A stretch of 15,262 nt of DNA, taken from contig JAEYOU010000728.1 of the NCBI GenBank assembly GCA_023411405.1, forward strand, positions 1 to 15,262, read 5' to 3'. This document shows, piece after piece, positions 1 through 9,301 of this stretch. The stretch comes from Pseudomonadota bacterium. GTDB taxonomy: Bacteria > Myxococcota > Myxococcia > Myxococcales > Anaeromyxobacteraceae. Position 1 is the first letter of the stretch. Each line of letters starts with the position of its first letter. The notes under the pieces were generated by a model. It did no database searches. It was not told the DNA's origin and saw nothing but the letters and a program-made list of their open reading frames with translations. The position numbers were made by a program, and so were the translations under genes.

Positions 1-871
1 GCACCGCGACGAACGCGTCGCGCACCGGGTTCTTCCCGTCGGCGAGCCAGGCCGCGCCGACGCGCCAGCGCGCCTCCTCGACCTCGAGCGGCAGGTGCAC
101 GACGCCCTCGACGCGGGTGGCGGTCGCGGCGCGCGGCACCACCGCGAGGCCGAGCCCCGCGGCCACGAGCGCGAGCATCGTCACGAAGTCGCCCGCCTGC
201 TGGACGACGCGCGGCCGGAAGCCGTAGCGCGCGCAGACGCGGTGCACGTGGGCCTGGAAGCTCGGGGAGCCGGGCGGCGACGTGGTGAGCTCGACGAAGG
301 GCTCGCTGCGGAGCCCCTGCGGCATGCGGCGCTGGAGGTCGGCGCGCCGCGCCTCGGGGACGGCCAGGACGAGCCGGTCCTCCACCACCGGGATGACCTT
401 GAGCGGCCGATCCACGGGGAGTCGCACGAACCCGAGGTGAAGGTCGCCGGCCTCCAGCGCCTCGAGCTGGAGCGGGGAGGACATGTCCTCGAGCGAGACG
501 TGCACCGCGGGGTGGAGCTTGCGGAAGCGGGAGACGAGGCGGGGGACGAAGAGGCGCGTCGTGACGCCGAAGCCGAGCCGGAGCTCGCCCACCTCGCCGC
601 GCGCCGCGCGCTGCGCGCGGTCGAGCACGCGATCGGCCTGGAGGAGCAGCCGATCGACCTCCTCCCGGAAGAGCAGGCCGGCGCTCGTGAGCTGCGCGCC
701 GTGCCGGCCGCGGACGAACAGCGGACCCCCGATCTCGTCCTCGAGCTGGCGCATCTGCTTGGTCAGCGCCGGCTGGCTGACGTGCAGCGCGCGCGCGGCG
801 CGCCCGAAGTGGCCCTGCTGGGCCAGCACCTGGAACGAGCGGAGCAAGCGGATTTCCATGCCGTTAGCCAT
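1..871 (-). CDS. LysR-family transcriptional regulator, C-terminus cut by window edge
   Basis: A DNA-binding one-component regulator. The N-terminus reads MANGMEIRLLRSFQVLAQ, followed by a winged helix-turn-helix (about residues 5-65) with the LysR signature HFGRAARALHVSQPALTKQ and then QLEDEIGGPLFVR. A linker helix follows, and a type-2 periplasmic-binding-like effector domain begins near GEVGELRLGFGV. About 290 residues are present. LysR proteins are usually 295-320 long, so only the last few tens of residues are missing, and no stop codon is seen. The start at 871 is the longest ATG. An in-frame ATG at 859 (MEIRLL...) fits the family's usual N-terminus better, and neither has a clear Shine-Dalgarno. 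The gene is divergent from malE across 207 nt, the classical arrangement for a LysR gene and its target. Control of malEFG is therefore possible but unproven, since LysR proteins are not the usual maltose regulators. Effector unknown. Confidence 0.93.
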   Translation of the reverse strand, partial: MANGMEIRLLRSFQVLAQQGHFGRAARALHVSQPALTKQMRQLEDEIGGPLFVRGRHGAQLTSAGLLFREEVDRLLLQADRVLDRAQRAARGEVGELRLGFGVTTRLFVPRLVSRFRKLHPAVHVSLEDMSSPLQLEALEAGDLHLGFVRLPVDRPLKVIPVVEDRLVLAVPEARRADLQRRMPQGLRSEPFVELTTSPPGSPSFQAHVHRVCARYGFRPRVVQQAGDFVTMLALVAAGLGLAVVPRAATATRVEGVVHLPLEVEEARWRVGAAWLADGKNPVRDAFVAV

Positions 872-1078
872 AGGTGATCGCGGGGGCGCGGGGAACGGAT
901 CGCGTGGAAGCGGGACCCCCTTTGAGACATGCGACGATCTGTAACACCTGTAGGCTCCCTGGTAGCCTCGCGGTCGCTCGCCACGCGGCGCGTCAGGGGG
1001 AAAGCCCGAGCTGCCACGCGGAGATGAACGGTCGATCCGGCGAGACGACGGAACGCATCGCAACGGGAGGAATGCACG
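872..1078. promoter_or_regulatory. Divergent intergenic region between the LysR gene and malE
   Basis: This 207-nt gap must hold promoters for both divergent genes. A TTGAGA hexamer (922-927, plus) resembles a -35 box, but no well-spaced -10 follows. A short dyad, AGGCT (952-956) and AGCCT (964-968) with a 7-nt spacer, is the only operator-like symmetry I see. It does not fit the T-N11-A LysR box when centred. The malE ribosome binding site GGGAGGAA (1065-1072) lies 6 nt before the ATG. No small gene is evident here. Confidence 0.5.
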
Positions 1079-2311
<1,233 letters not shown>

Positions 2312-2360
2312 GCTGATCCGGCGGGCGCCCGGCTCGCGAGGGGCCGGCGCCCTCCTCCCC

Positions 2361-2374
2361 GCGGCTTCGGCCGC
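2361..2374 (+). other. UUCG-tetraloop hairpin between malE and malF
   Basis: GCGGC (2361-2365), TTCG, GCCGC (2370-2374) form a perfect 5-bp stem closed by C(UUCG)G, one of the most stable RNA tetraloops. It lies about 50 nt after the malE stop and just before the larger palindromic repeat. No U-run follows, so it looks more like an mRNA-stabilising or attenuating structure than an intrinsic terminator. Its function is inferred. Confidence 0.55.
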
Positions 2375-2384
2375 GTCCGAGTCT

Positions 2385-2417
2385 CCGCTCGCCCTGAGCC
2401 TGTCGGAGGGCGAGCGG
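2385..2417. repeat. Palindromic repeat, copy 1, in the malE-malF gap
   Basis: Arms CCGCTCGCCCT (2385-2395) and AGGGCGAGCGG (2407-2417) are perfect 11-bp inverted repeats around an 11-nt loop, GAGCCTGTCGG. A nearly identical element lies at 5020-5056 and a modified one at 11581-11632. The core CCCTGAGCCTGTCGAAGGG resembles, from memory, a dispersed intergenic palindrome common in GC-rich proteobacteria. It would fold in the malEFG transcript between the highly needed binding protein and the membrane subunits. Confidence 0.85.
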
Positions 2418-2465
2418 CCACGGCGCACGCACGGTCCGGGCCGCACGCGGCCCACCGGAGGCCCG

Positions 2466-4091
2466 ATGGAGCCCCAACCCGTCGTCGAGCGCGACGCGAC
2501 CCAGCGCGCCCGCCCGCCCGCATCCGGCGGGCGGCGTCCGAGCTGGTCCGCCGCGATCAAGCTCCTGGTCACTGCGCTCGCCGGGGCCTCGCTCCTCTAC
2601 CTCGTCGTCGCGATCGCCTCGACCGGGCAATACCTGCTCGCGCTCGGCGTCCTCGCGGTCACGGCCCTCGGCCTCTACGTCTTCCTCTCCGAGCGCGGCT
2701 ACACCTGGCGCTACCTCTTCCCCGGCATCCTCGGGATGCTGGTGTTCGTGATCGTGCCGCTCTTCTACACGGTCCGGCTCGGGTTCACGAACTACAGCTC
2801 GCGCAACCTCCTCACCTTCGGGCGCGCCACGCAGTACCTGCTCGATCAGACGGTGCCCGGCCCGGGCACGCCGTACCAGTTCCAGGTCCACCAGGAGCAG
2901 GACGGCGTCCGGCTCTCCTTCACCGCGCCGCCGCCGGAGGCCGGGGAGGGCGGCGAGGCCGCGGCCGGCGACCGGTTCGTCACCGAGGTGCTCGACCCCG
3001 CCCAGCCGCCCGGCGACGCGCTCGAGCCGAAGCCGCTCGACGCCGACGATGCGCTCGGGGCGGCGCTCGTGCTGCGCGACGTGATCAAGCTCCGCCCGTT
3101 CCTGCAGAAGCTCCGCGTGAAGTTCCCCGACGGCACCCAGGCCCGCATGGCCTCGCTCCGCGAGTTCGCGCCGCTCCAGCCGCTCTACGAGCGGCGCGAG
3201 GACGGCGCGCTCGTCCACACGCAGACGAAGGAGGTCCTCACCCCGGACCACCGCATCGGCTTCTACGTCACCCAGGACGGCACCCAGGTGCGCCCGGGGT
3301 TCAAGGTGGACGTCGGGTTCGCGAACTACGTGCGCGTGCTCACCGACCGCGCGCTCTCGAGCCCGCTCCTTCGGGTGTTCGCGTGGACGGTAGCCTTCGC
3401 GCTGCTGACGGTGCTGTTCACCGTCCTCGTGGGCGTGACGCTCGCGGTGGTGCTCAACTGGGAGGCGCTGCCGGGCCGGACGATCTACCGGACCCTGCTC
3501 TTCCTGCCGTACGCGGTGCCGGGGTTCATCTCGATCCTCGTGTTCCGCGGCCTCTTCAACCAGAACTTCGGCGAGCTGAACCTCATCCTGGACGCGCTGT
3601 TCGGCGTCCGGCCGGCGTGGTTCTCCGACCCGTGGCTCGCGCGGACGATGATCCTCATCGTCAACACCTGGCTCGGCTACCCGTACATCATGGTGCTCGC
3701 GACCGGGCTCATCAAGGCGATCCCCGGCGAGCTCTACGAGGCCGCGGCGCTGCAGGGCGCGGGGCCGCTCCAGACCTTCCGCCACGTGACCGCGCCGCTC
3801 ATCGTCCGGCCGCTCACGCCGCTCCTCGTCGCCTCGTTCGCGTTCAACTTCAACAACTTCGTCCTCATCTCCCTCCTCACCGGCGGGCGCCCCGACTTCC
3901 TCGACGCGCGCGTCCCGGCCGGCACGACCGACATCCTCGTGTCGTACACCTACCGGATCGCGTTCCAGGACTCCGGCCAGCAGTTCGGCCTCGCCGCCGC
4001 GATCTCCACCGTCATCTTCGCGATCGTGGCCGGGCTCTCGATCGTCAACCTCCGCCTCACCCGCGGCCGGGTCGAGGGGCAGCCGCGCTGA
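2466..4091 (+). CDS. malF: Maltose ABC transporter permease MalF
   Basis: Inner-membrane channel subunit that pairs with MalG. It has 541 residues (E. coli 514). Apparent membrane segments lie near 30-50, 55-74, 83-105, 302-330, 338-360, 391-412, 450-470 and 505-527. Between segments 3 and 4 there is a large extracytoplasmic insertion (about 106-298), matching the P2 domain characteristic of MalF that contacts MalE. The EAA loop, IPGELYEAAALQGAGPLQTF (419-438), is the docking site for the ATPase. The substrate-site helix FNFNNFVLISLLTGG (460-474) matches E. coli MalF almost exactly, as does TTDILVSYTYRIAF. Start ATG at 2466 with GGAGG at 2458-2462. It follows malE after 154 nt containing two hairpins and precedes malG by 10 nt. 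The P2 insert carries an E/G/A-rich stretch (about 156-168). Confidence 0.96.
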   Translation: MEPQPVVERDATQRARPPASGGRRPSWSAAIKLLVTALAGASLLYLVVAIASTGQYLLALGVLAVTALGLYVFLSERGYTWRYLFPGILGMLVFVIVPLFYTVRLGFTNYSSRNLLTFGRATQYLLDQTVPGPGTPYQFQVHQEQDGVRLSFTAPPPEAGEGGEAAAGDRFVTEVLDPAQPPGDALEPKPLDADDALGAALVLRDVIKLRPFLQKLRVKFPDGTQARMASLREFAPLQPLYERREDGALVHTQTKEVLTPDHRIGFYVTQDGTQVRPGFKVDVGFANYVRVLTDRALSSPLLRVFAWTVAFALLTVLFTVLVGVTLAVVLNWEALPGRTIYRTLLFLPYAVPGFISILVFRGLFNQNFGELNLILDALFGVRPAWFSDPWLARTMILIVNTWLGYPYIMVLATGLIKAIPGELYEAAALQGAGPLQTFRHVTAPLIVRPLTPLLVASFAFNFNNFVLISLLTGGRPDFLDARVPAGTTDILVSYTYRIAFQDSGQQFGLAAAISTVIFAIVAGLSIVNLRLTRGRVEGQPR

Positions 4092-4101
4092 GGGGCTTCC
4101 G

Positions 4102-4992
4102 ATGGCCATCGTCCAGGGCAAGGGTCACAAGTGGCGGCTCCTCGCGGCGCACGCCGGCCTCGTCGCGATGTGCGCGCTGGTGCTGTTCCCGCTGCTCATG
4201 GTGGTCTCGATCTCGCTCCGCCCCGGGAACTTCGCCACGGGCGACATCATCCCGAAGGAGATCAGCCTCGAGCACTGGAAGCTCGCGCTCGGCATCCCGT
4301 ACACCGCCGCCGACGGCCGCGTGGTCGAGCCACCGTTCCCGGTGCTCCTGTGGCTGTGGAACTCCACCAAGATCGCCGCGATCTCCGCCCTCTTCATCGT
4401 GATCCTCTCCACCACCGCCGCGTTCGCCTTCGCGCGGATGCAGTTCCGCGGGAAGAACCCGCTCCTCAACTCCATGCTGCTCCTGCAGATGTTCCCGCCG
4501 GTGCTGGCGCTCGTCGGCATCTTCGCGATCTTCGACACCATCGGGAACTTCGTCCCCGCCCTGGGCGTGGAGTCCCACTGGGCGGTGATCCTGGCGTACG
4601 TGGGCGGGATCGCCCTGCACATCTGGACGATCCGGAGCTACTTCTACACGATCCCCGTGGAGATCGAGGAGTGCGCCAAGGTCGACGGCGCCACGCACGC
4701 GCAGTCCTTCCTCTACATCCTCCTCCCGATGGCGGTGCCGATCCTGATGGTCGTGTTCGTGCTCGCCTTCATCGGCTCGATGATCGAGTACCCCATCGCC
4801 TCGATCCTGCTCCGCCAGGTGGACCACCTCACCCTCGCGGTCGGCTCGCGGTATTTCCTGTACGAGCAGAACTACCTGTGGGGCGACTTCGCCGCGGCGG
4901 CGGTGCTCTCCGGCATCCCGATCACGCTCGTGTTCCTGCTCGCGCAGCGGTGGATCGTGTCGGGGCTGACGGCGGGCGGGGTGAAGGGGTAG
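4102..4992 (+). CDS. malG: Maltose ABC transporter permease MalG
   Basis: Second inner-membrane subunit of the maltose-type importer. It has 296 residues, the same length as E. coli MalG, and is collinear with it: LLMVVSISLRPGNFATG, PFPVLLWLWNS, TAAFAFARMQFRGK, LLQMFPPVLALVG, the EAA loop EECAKVDGATHAQSFLYILLP (about 189-209), TLAVG, and the C-terminus QNYLWGDFAAAAV...QRWIVSGLTAGGVKG. The usual EAA reads ECA here, a mild change. The MalG C-terminal tail is known to insert into the MalK dimer and is conserved. GAGGGG overlapping the malF stop (4090-4095) provides the ribosome binding site. No malK follows: the next element is a palindromic repeat and the convergent katG, so the ATPase must be encoded elsewhere. 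Confidence 0.96.
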   Translation: MAIVQGKGHKWRLLAAHAGLVAMCALVLFPLLMVVSISLRPGNFATGDIIPKEISLEHWKLALGIPYTAADGRVVEPPFPVLLWLWNSTKIAAISALFIVILSTTAAFAFARMQFRGKNPLLNSMLLLQMFPPVLALVGIFAIFDTIGNFVPALGVESHWAVILAYVGGIALHIWTIRSYFYTIPVEIEECAKVDGATHAQSFLYILLPMAVPILMVVFVLAFIGSMIEYPIASILLRQVDHLTLAVGSRYFLYEQNYLWGDFAAAAVLSGIPITLVFLLAQRWIVSGLTAGGVKG

Positions 4993-5019
4993 CGGCAGCG
5001 GCCATGGCGGGTCCGAGAG

Positions 5020-5056
5020 GCCGCTCGCCCTGAGCCTGTGTCGAAGGGCGAGCGGC
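5020..5056. repeat. Palindromic repeat, copy 2, between convergent malG and katG
   Basis: Arms GCCGCTCGCCCT (5020-5031) and AGGGCGAGCGGC (5045-5056) are perfect 12-bp inverted repeats. The 13-nt loop GAGCCTGTGTCGA differs from copy 1 by an extra GT and by A for G at its end. Lying in the 113-nt gap between two convergent genes, it could act as a bidirectional transcript end or stabiliser, although no T-run follows on either strand. Confidence 0.85.
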
Positions 5057-5105
5057 GATCGCGGGCCGCACGCTCGCTCCGCTCGATCTCGACCGGCCCG
5101 CGCCG

Positions 5106-7310
5106 TCACCCCCGCCGCTTCAGATCGAAGCGGTCCAGGTTCATGACCTTGTCCCAAACCTTCACGAAGTCGCGGACGAGCTTCTCCGCGCCGTCGGCGG
5201 CGGCGTACACCTCGGAGATCGCCCGGAGCTGCGCGTGCGCCCCGAAGACGAGGTCGACGGCGGTCCCGGTCCACTTCACGGTGCCGGTCACGAGGTCGCG
5301 CCCCTCGTAGACGCCGGGGGTCGACGCGGCGGGCTGCCACTCGACGCCGTTCTCGAGGAGGTTCACGAAGAAGTCGTTGGTCAGCACCCCCGGACGGTTC
5401 GTGAACACGCCGTGCGGCGTGCCCCGGAAGTTCGTCCCGAGCACGCGCATGCCGCCGAGGAGCACCGTCATCTCGGGCGCGGTGAGCGTGAGCAGGTTGG
5501 CCCGCTCGAGCAGCAGGGTCTCCGGCGAGAGCGGAAGGCCCGGCCGGACGTAGTTCCGGAAGCCGTCGGCCCTCGGCTCGAGGACCTCGAACGTCTGCAC
5601 GTCGGTCTGGTCCTGAGAGGCGTCGGTGCGGCCCGGCGCGAACGGCACCTGGATCGCCCACCCCCCGTCCCGCGCCGCCTTCTCGACCGCCGCGCAGCCG
5701 GCGAGGACGATCAGGTCCGCGAGGGAGACCTTCTTGCCGCCGGGGGCGGAGGCGTTGAAGGTCTCCTGGAGCTTCGTGAGCACCCGGAGGACCTGCTCGA
5801 GCGCCGCCGGCTCGTTCACCTCCCAGTCCCTCTGCGGCGCGAGGCGGATGCGTGCGCCGTTGGCCCCGCCGCGCTTGTCGGTGCCGCGGAAGGTGGCGGC
5901 CGCGCCCCACGCGACCGAGACGAGCTGCGCGACGGGCAGCCCCGTCGCGAGGATCTGCTCCTTCAGCGAGGTGATCTCGGTCGGGCCGACGAGCGGGTGA
6001 TCGACGGGCGGGACCGGATCCTGCCAGAGCTGCGGCGGCGCCACCCAGGGGCCGAGGTAGCGCGAGAGCGGCCCCATGTCGCGATGGAGCAGCTTGTACC
6101 AGGCGCGGGCGAACGCGTCGGCGAGCTGCGCCGGGTTCGCGAGGAACCGGCGGGAGATCTTCTCGTATGCAGGGTCGAACCGGAGCGCCAGGTCCGAGGT
6201 GAGCATCATCGGCGCGTGACGCTTCGTGGGGTCGTGCGCGTCGGGGACGATGCCCGCGCCGCCGCCGCCCTTGGGCCTCCACTGCTTCGCGCCCGCCGGG
6301 CTCTTCGTGAGCTCCCAGTCGTACTTGAACAGCGTCTCGAGGTACGTGTTGTCCCACCACGTCGGCGTCGGGGTCCACGCGCCCTCGAGGCCGCTCGTGA
6401 TGGTGTCCCTGCCCTTGCCCGCGCCGTGCGTGCTCTTCCACCCCAGCCCCTGGTGGTGCACGGGGCACCCCTCCGGCTCGGGGCCGACGTGCTTCGGATC
6501 GCCGGCGCCGTGGCACTTGCCGAACGTGTGGCCCCCCGCGATGAGGGCCACCGTCTCCTCGTCGTTCATCGCCATGCGCCGGAAGGTCTCGCGGATGTCG
6601 CGCGCGGAGGCGAGCGGATCGGGGTTGCCGTTCGGGCCCTCGGGGTTGACGTAGATGAGCCCCATCTGCACGGCGCCGAACGGGCCGCCCAGCTCGCGTT
6701 CGCCGCTGTAGCGCTCGTCGCCGAGCCAGGTGTCCTCCGGCCCCCAGAACACCTCCGTCGGCTCGAACACGTCCGGACGGCCGAAGCCGAAGCCGAACGT
6801 CTGGAGGCCCATCGACTCGATCGCGACGTTCCCCGCGAAGACGAGGAGATCCGCCCACGAGAGCTTCTGGCCGTACTTCTGCTTGATCGGCCAGAGGAGG
6901 CGGCGCGCCTTGTCGAGGTTCGCGTTGTCCGGCCAGCTGTTGAGCGGCGCGAACCGCTGGGCCCCTTCGCCGCCGCCGCCGCGGCCGTCCTCGATGCGGT
7001 ACGTGCCGGCGGCGTGCCAGCTCATCCGGATGAAGAGCGGGCCGTAGTGGCCGTAGTCGGCCGGCCACCAGGGCTGCGAGGTCGTCATCAGCGCGACGAG
7101 GTCCTTCTTGAGCGCCTCCACGTCGAGCCCGGCGAACGCCTTCGCGTAGTCGAAGTCGGGATCCAGCGGGCTCGCGCGCGGGGAGTGCTGGTGGAGCACC
7201 TGCAGGTCGAGCTGGTTGGGCCACCAGTCCCGGTTCGTCCGCGGGCGGCCGGTCTTCGGTTTCGGGGAAGGGATGGCGGGGTTCTCGGACTCGCTCGTGC
7301 TCTTGGTCAT
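5106..7310 (-). CDS. katG: Catalase-peroxidase KatG
   Basis: Heme enzyme that dismutates H2O2 and has peroxidase activity. It has 734 residues, typical for the family, with two tandem peroxidase-like domains of which the N-terminal one binds heme. Distal triad R95, W98, H99 (RMSWHAAGTYR). The residues of the Met-Tyr-Trp crosslink needed for catalase activity are all present: W98, Y220 (IYVNPEGPNG), M246 (RRMAMND). The proximal set is H261 (GGHTFGK), W312 and D373; the mobile arginine is R410 (HRDMGP). S306 matches M. tuberculosis Ser315. The start at 7310 was chosen because the protein then begins MTKSTSESENPA and has GAGGGAGA 8 nt upstream. The frame is open a further 83 codons upstream, but that part has no KatG similarity. 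Monocistronic: convergent to malG, divergent from the lipoprotein. No signal peptide, so cytoplasmic. Confidence 0.97.
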   Translation of the reverse strand: MTKSTSESENPAIPSPKPKTGRPRTNRDWWPNQLDLQVLHQHSPRASPLDPDFDYAKAFAGLDVEALKKDLVALMTTSQPWWPADYGHYGPLFIRMSWHAAGTYRIEDGRGGGGEGAQRFAPLNSWPDNANLDKARRLLWPIKQKYGQKLSWADLLVFAGNVAIESMGLQTFGFGFGRPDVFEPTEVFWGPEDTWLGDERYSGERELGGPFGAVQMGLIYVNPEGPNGNPDPLASARDIRETFRRMAMNDEETVALIAGGHTFGKCHGAGDPKHVGPEPEGCPVHHQGLGWKSTHGAGKGRDTITSGLEGAWTPTPTWWDNTYLETLFKYDWELTKSPAGAKQWRPKGGGGAGIVPDAHDPTKRHAPMMLTSDLALRFDPAYEKISRRFLANPAQLADAFARAWYKLLHRDMGPLSRYLGPWVAPPQLWQDPVPPVDHPLVGPTEITSLKEQILATGLPVAQLVSVAWGAAATFRGTDKRGGANGARIRLAPQRDWEVNEPAALEQVLRVLTKLQETFNASAPGGKKVSLADLIVLAGCAAVEKAARDGGWAIQVPFAPGRTDASQDQTDVQTFEVLEPRADGFRNYVRPGLPLSPETLLLERANLLTLTAPEMTVLLGGMRVLGTNFRGTPHGVFTNRPGVLTNDFFVNLLENGVEWQPAASTPGVYEGRDLVTGTVKWTGTAVDLVFGAHAQLRAISEVYAAADGAEKLVRDFVKVWDKVMNLDRFDLKRRG

Positions 7311-7621
7311 GACGCTGTCTCCCTCGCGAACGCCGCGGCGCTTCGCGTCTTTGATAAACGCTTCGTACGCTTCGAGGTAGGAAACCAGCCGCGAGGCCCC
7401 TTCGAGCATCGGCCTGCGCACCACGACCGACCGCTCGCTCCGCCCCGCGGCATCCGAGCGCGAGCGCCCTGGAAGTCCCCGGATCCAGTAGCATATCTCT
7501 CGGAAGACTCCATCTGGGTGACAACCGGGCGAGCGTGTGTTTACCTGCCCGGTACACACTCACCGGCCCTCCGTGCCCACCCCTCGCCGGGCGCGCGCGG
7601 AGTGCTCGAGAGGGGGATCGC
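7311..7621. promoter_or_regulatory. Divergent intergenic region between katG and the lipoprotein gene
   Basis: This 311-nt gap should carry both promoters. On the minus strand a TATGCT hexamer (7495 down to 7490) is a possible katG -10, and TTGTCA (7524 down to 7519) lies upstream, but the 23-nt spacing is too long for a standard promoter. An imperfect inverted repeat, GTGTGTTTACC (7535-7545) against GGTACACAC (7551-7559) with a 2-nt bulge, is the best operator candidate. Three CGCTTCG copies (7339, 7359, 7368) lie close to the katG start. I see no OxyR-like tetrad of ATAG/CTAT. Short frames here look spurious. Confidence 0.4.
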
Positions 7622-9136
7622 ATGCTCTCGCTCCGGACCACGTTCGCCTCGACCTTCGTACAGATCGTCGCCGCCTCTTCGCTCCTGCTCCTGGTCGCCT
7701 GCGGCGGCGGAGGCGCTCCCGATCCGAAGCCGCCGTCGGACCGGATCCTCCGGCTCGACGATCGCCTTGCCAGCTTCCGGAGCGAGGAGGGGCTCACGGC
7801 GGCCGTCGACGCGAACGGGCATGCCGTCCCCGGCGGCTACGAGTACGCCTCGGAGGACAGGCTCAACGTGAGCCACGGCGCCGCGATCTCGAAGGTCGCG
7901 ACGCGGCTGGGCTGGACCGGCACCCTCACCCCCGCCGACCTCGAGGGCGCGAACACGTCCAACATCCCGGCGCTGCGGATCGTGGTGCCGTACGGGCGGT
8001 ACGAGAGGATCGCCTCGGCCCTCGCGACCGTGGCGGTGTCGTGCCAGGGCTGCACCTTCGAGGATCAGGCGGTGGATCTCTCTTCCTGGACGAGCACGCT
8101 CCAGGCCACCACGGAGCAGTACCTCCTCCTCCCTCTCGCGACGAACACGATCCCCGCGCTCGGCGCGCTGCCGGCGGGGACGACGCAGGTCGAGCTGGAG
8201 ATCACGGCGGAGGTCCAGCTCGACGTCGGCAGCACCGCCACGGGCGGGCCGTGGAACGTCACCCTCGATCTCCGGGCGCCGCCGCTCGCCATCGTCGAGG
8301 ATGCGGGGTACGCCGCGCGGCGAGACGCGAACAGCGCGCACTACTACCGCATCAGCTCCTCGGACTACGCGCAGCTCTTCGAGATCGCGCCGTTCGCCAC
8401 CGACACCGGGGTGCGCTTGTTCCACTACGTCGTCACGAACCCGGGACCCGTCGACGTCGTCCTGTCCGGCTCGTTCCCGGCAAACTCGTGGGGCCTCACC
8501 GAGCAGTGGAGCGGGTACAAGGTCGCGAACGTCGGGCCGACCGGGCACTCCAACAACTCGACATGCTTCCCGGCCGAGCCGTGCTCCCACAGCCAGTCCG
8601 GCTTCCGGGCCGCGGGCGCCAGCACGTGGGCGTGCGGAAACTCGTCGACGTACCCGACGGCCACCCCCCCACCGGCCACGGCGCGCACCGTCTCCATGAC
8701 GGGTCTCCCGCTCCTCAAGGCATACGTCGGAGGGGCGCCCGCGCTGGACGGTGCCAGCCGGATCGTCGTGCCGCGCGCCGCGAACGGAGCGCCCGGGCTG
8801 ATCGATCTGTACGTCGATCGGCCGATCGTCACGAGCCGCAACGGGTGGCCTGTGCTGGGCTGGAACCCCGCCCCGGCGACGGGGATCGCCGCCTCGTTCA
8901 CCGTGCCCTTCGGGAGGACCCTCGCGTTCAACGGCACCAGCACCATCGGGTACTGCAACTCGCCGAGCACGATCTACCTGTCCAACTGGGCCGGCGCCGA
9001 CTGGGGCCAGCGCCTCGTGAGCGCGACCGAGCGCATCACGGGGTCCCTCACCCTGCGCTCCTCTCTGACCAGCGGCGTCGGCGTCACGTCCACGGTCGCC
9101 GTCCTCGACCTGAGCGACCGGTCGATCGCCCACTGA
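7622..9136 (+). CDS. Putative secreted lipoprotein of unknown function
   Basis: 504 residues. The N-terminus is a lipoprotein signal: R5, hydrophobic 11-26, lipobox L-V-A-C at 24-27, then a GGGG/Pro-rich tether (28-38). Glycine after the lipid-bearing Cys27 is compatible with outer-membrane sorting. The rest is rich in beta-prone, Ser/Thr/Gly segments and has no catalytic motif I recognise. Six further cysteines (141, 144, 315, 321, 338, 445), including a C-x2-C pair, could form disulfides in the periplasm or on the surface. FHYVVTNPGPVDVVLSGSFP (267-286) resembles a beta-sandwich strand pair. The start at 7622 is supported by AGAGGGGGA (about 7610-7618) and by the signal sequence beginning there; an upstream in-frame start at 7535 would bury the signal. 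It stands alone, divergent from katG, so no role can be inferred from neighbours. Confidence 0.85.
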   Translation: MLSLRTTFASTFVQIVAASSLLLLVACGGGGAPDPKPPSDRILRLDDRLASFRSEEGLTAAVDANGHAVPGGYEYASEDRLNVSHGAAISKVATRLGWTGTLTPADLEGANTSNIPALRIVVPYGRYERIASALATVAVSCQGCTFEDQAVDLSSWTSTLQATTEQYLLLPLATNTIPALGALPAGTTQVELEITAEVQLDVGSTATGGPWNVTLDLRAPPLAIVEDAGYAARRDANSAHYYRISSSDYAQLFEIAPFATDTGVRLFHYVVTNPGPVDVVLSGSFPANSWGLTEQWSGYKVANVGPTGHSNNSTCFPAEPCSHSQSGFRAAGASTWACGNSSTYPTATPPPATARTVSMTGLPLLKAYVGGAPALDGASRIVVPRAANGAPGLIDLYVDRPIVTSRNGWPVLGWNPAPATGIAASFTVPFGRTLAFNGTSTIGYCNSPSTIYLSNWAGADWGQRLVSATERITGSLTLRSSLTSGVGVTSTVAVLDLSDRSIAH

Positions 9137-9200
9137 GGCGCGCTCGCGCTCCGTTGACGCGGCGCGCCTCTCGCAGCGACTCCGGTCCCTGGCGTCCCGC

Positions 9201-9222
9201 GGCCGCGCGCTCGCGCGCGGCC
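9201..9222 (+). terminator. GC-rich stem-loop after the lipoprotein gene
   Basis: GGCCGCGCGC (9201-9210) and GCGCGCGGCC (9213-9222) are perfect 10-nt inverted repeats around TC, giving about a 9-bp stem with a 4-nt loop, 64 nt after the stop codon. There is no T-tract (ggcggggcgtccccc follows), so intrinsic termination is uncertain, although GC-rich bacteria often use such hairpins. Confidence 0.45.
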
Positions 9223-9254
9223 GGCGGGGCGTCCCCCCTCACGGGCAGCTGGAG

Positions 9255-9301
9255 TATGATGCGCCCCCTCTGGAACTTGACGCGCCGGGTACCCCGGCGC
9301 G
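9255..9301 (+). promoter_or_regulatory. Candidate promoter and palindromic operator for the XRE-cupin/ligase/OFOR operon
   Basis: TATGAT (9255-9260) is a near-consensus -10 hexamer in a GC-rich background, but no recognisable -35 lies 16-18 nt upstream. Downstream is a perfect 9-bp dyad, CGCGCCGGG (9281-9289) and CCCGGCGCG (9293-9301), around TAC. It ends just before the ribosome binding site GGGAGG (9304-9309). Placed after the likely transcription start, it could be an autoregulatory operator for the XRE protein or a leader hairpin. Regulatory role inferred. Confidence 0.45.

Noticed and set aside
95..877. Plus-strand open frame opposite the LysR gene
   Set aside because: The antisense of a clear LysR helix-turn-helix and effector domain. 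The composition is shadow-like.
7339..7374. Three CGCTTCG direct repeats upstream of katG considered as operator array
   Set aside because: Irregular spacing (20 and 9 nt), and short GC-rich words recur by chance in this composition.
7311..7559. N-terminal 83-codon extension of katG
   Set aside because: KatG proteins begin near MTKSTSESENPA. The extension has no similarity, and the best ribosome binding site lies before 7310.
4057..7797. Very long minus-strand open frame spanning malG, the intergenic repeat and katG in another frame
   Set aside because: It covers three well-supported genes on both strands, and its translation is arginine/alanine/proline-rich noise.
5235..7871. Long plus-strand open frame opposite katG
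   Set aside because: The antisense of a well-supported katG. It shows no domain motifs and extends through the intergenic region into another gene in a wrong frame.
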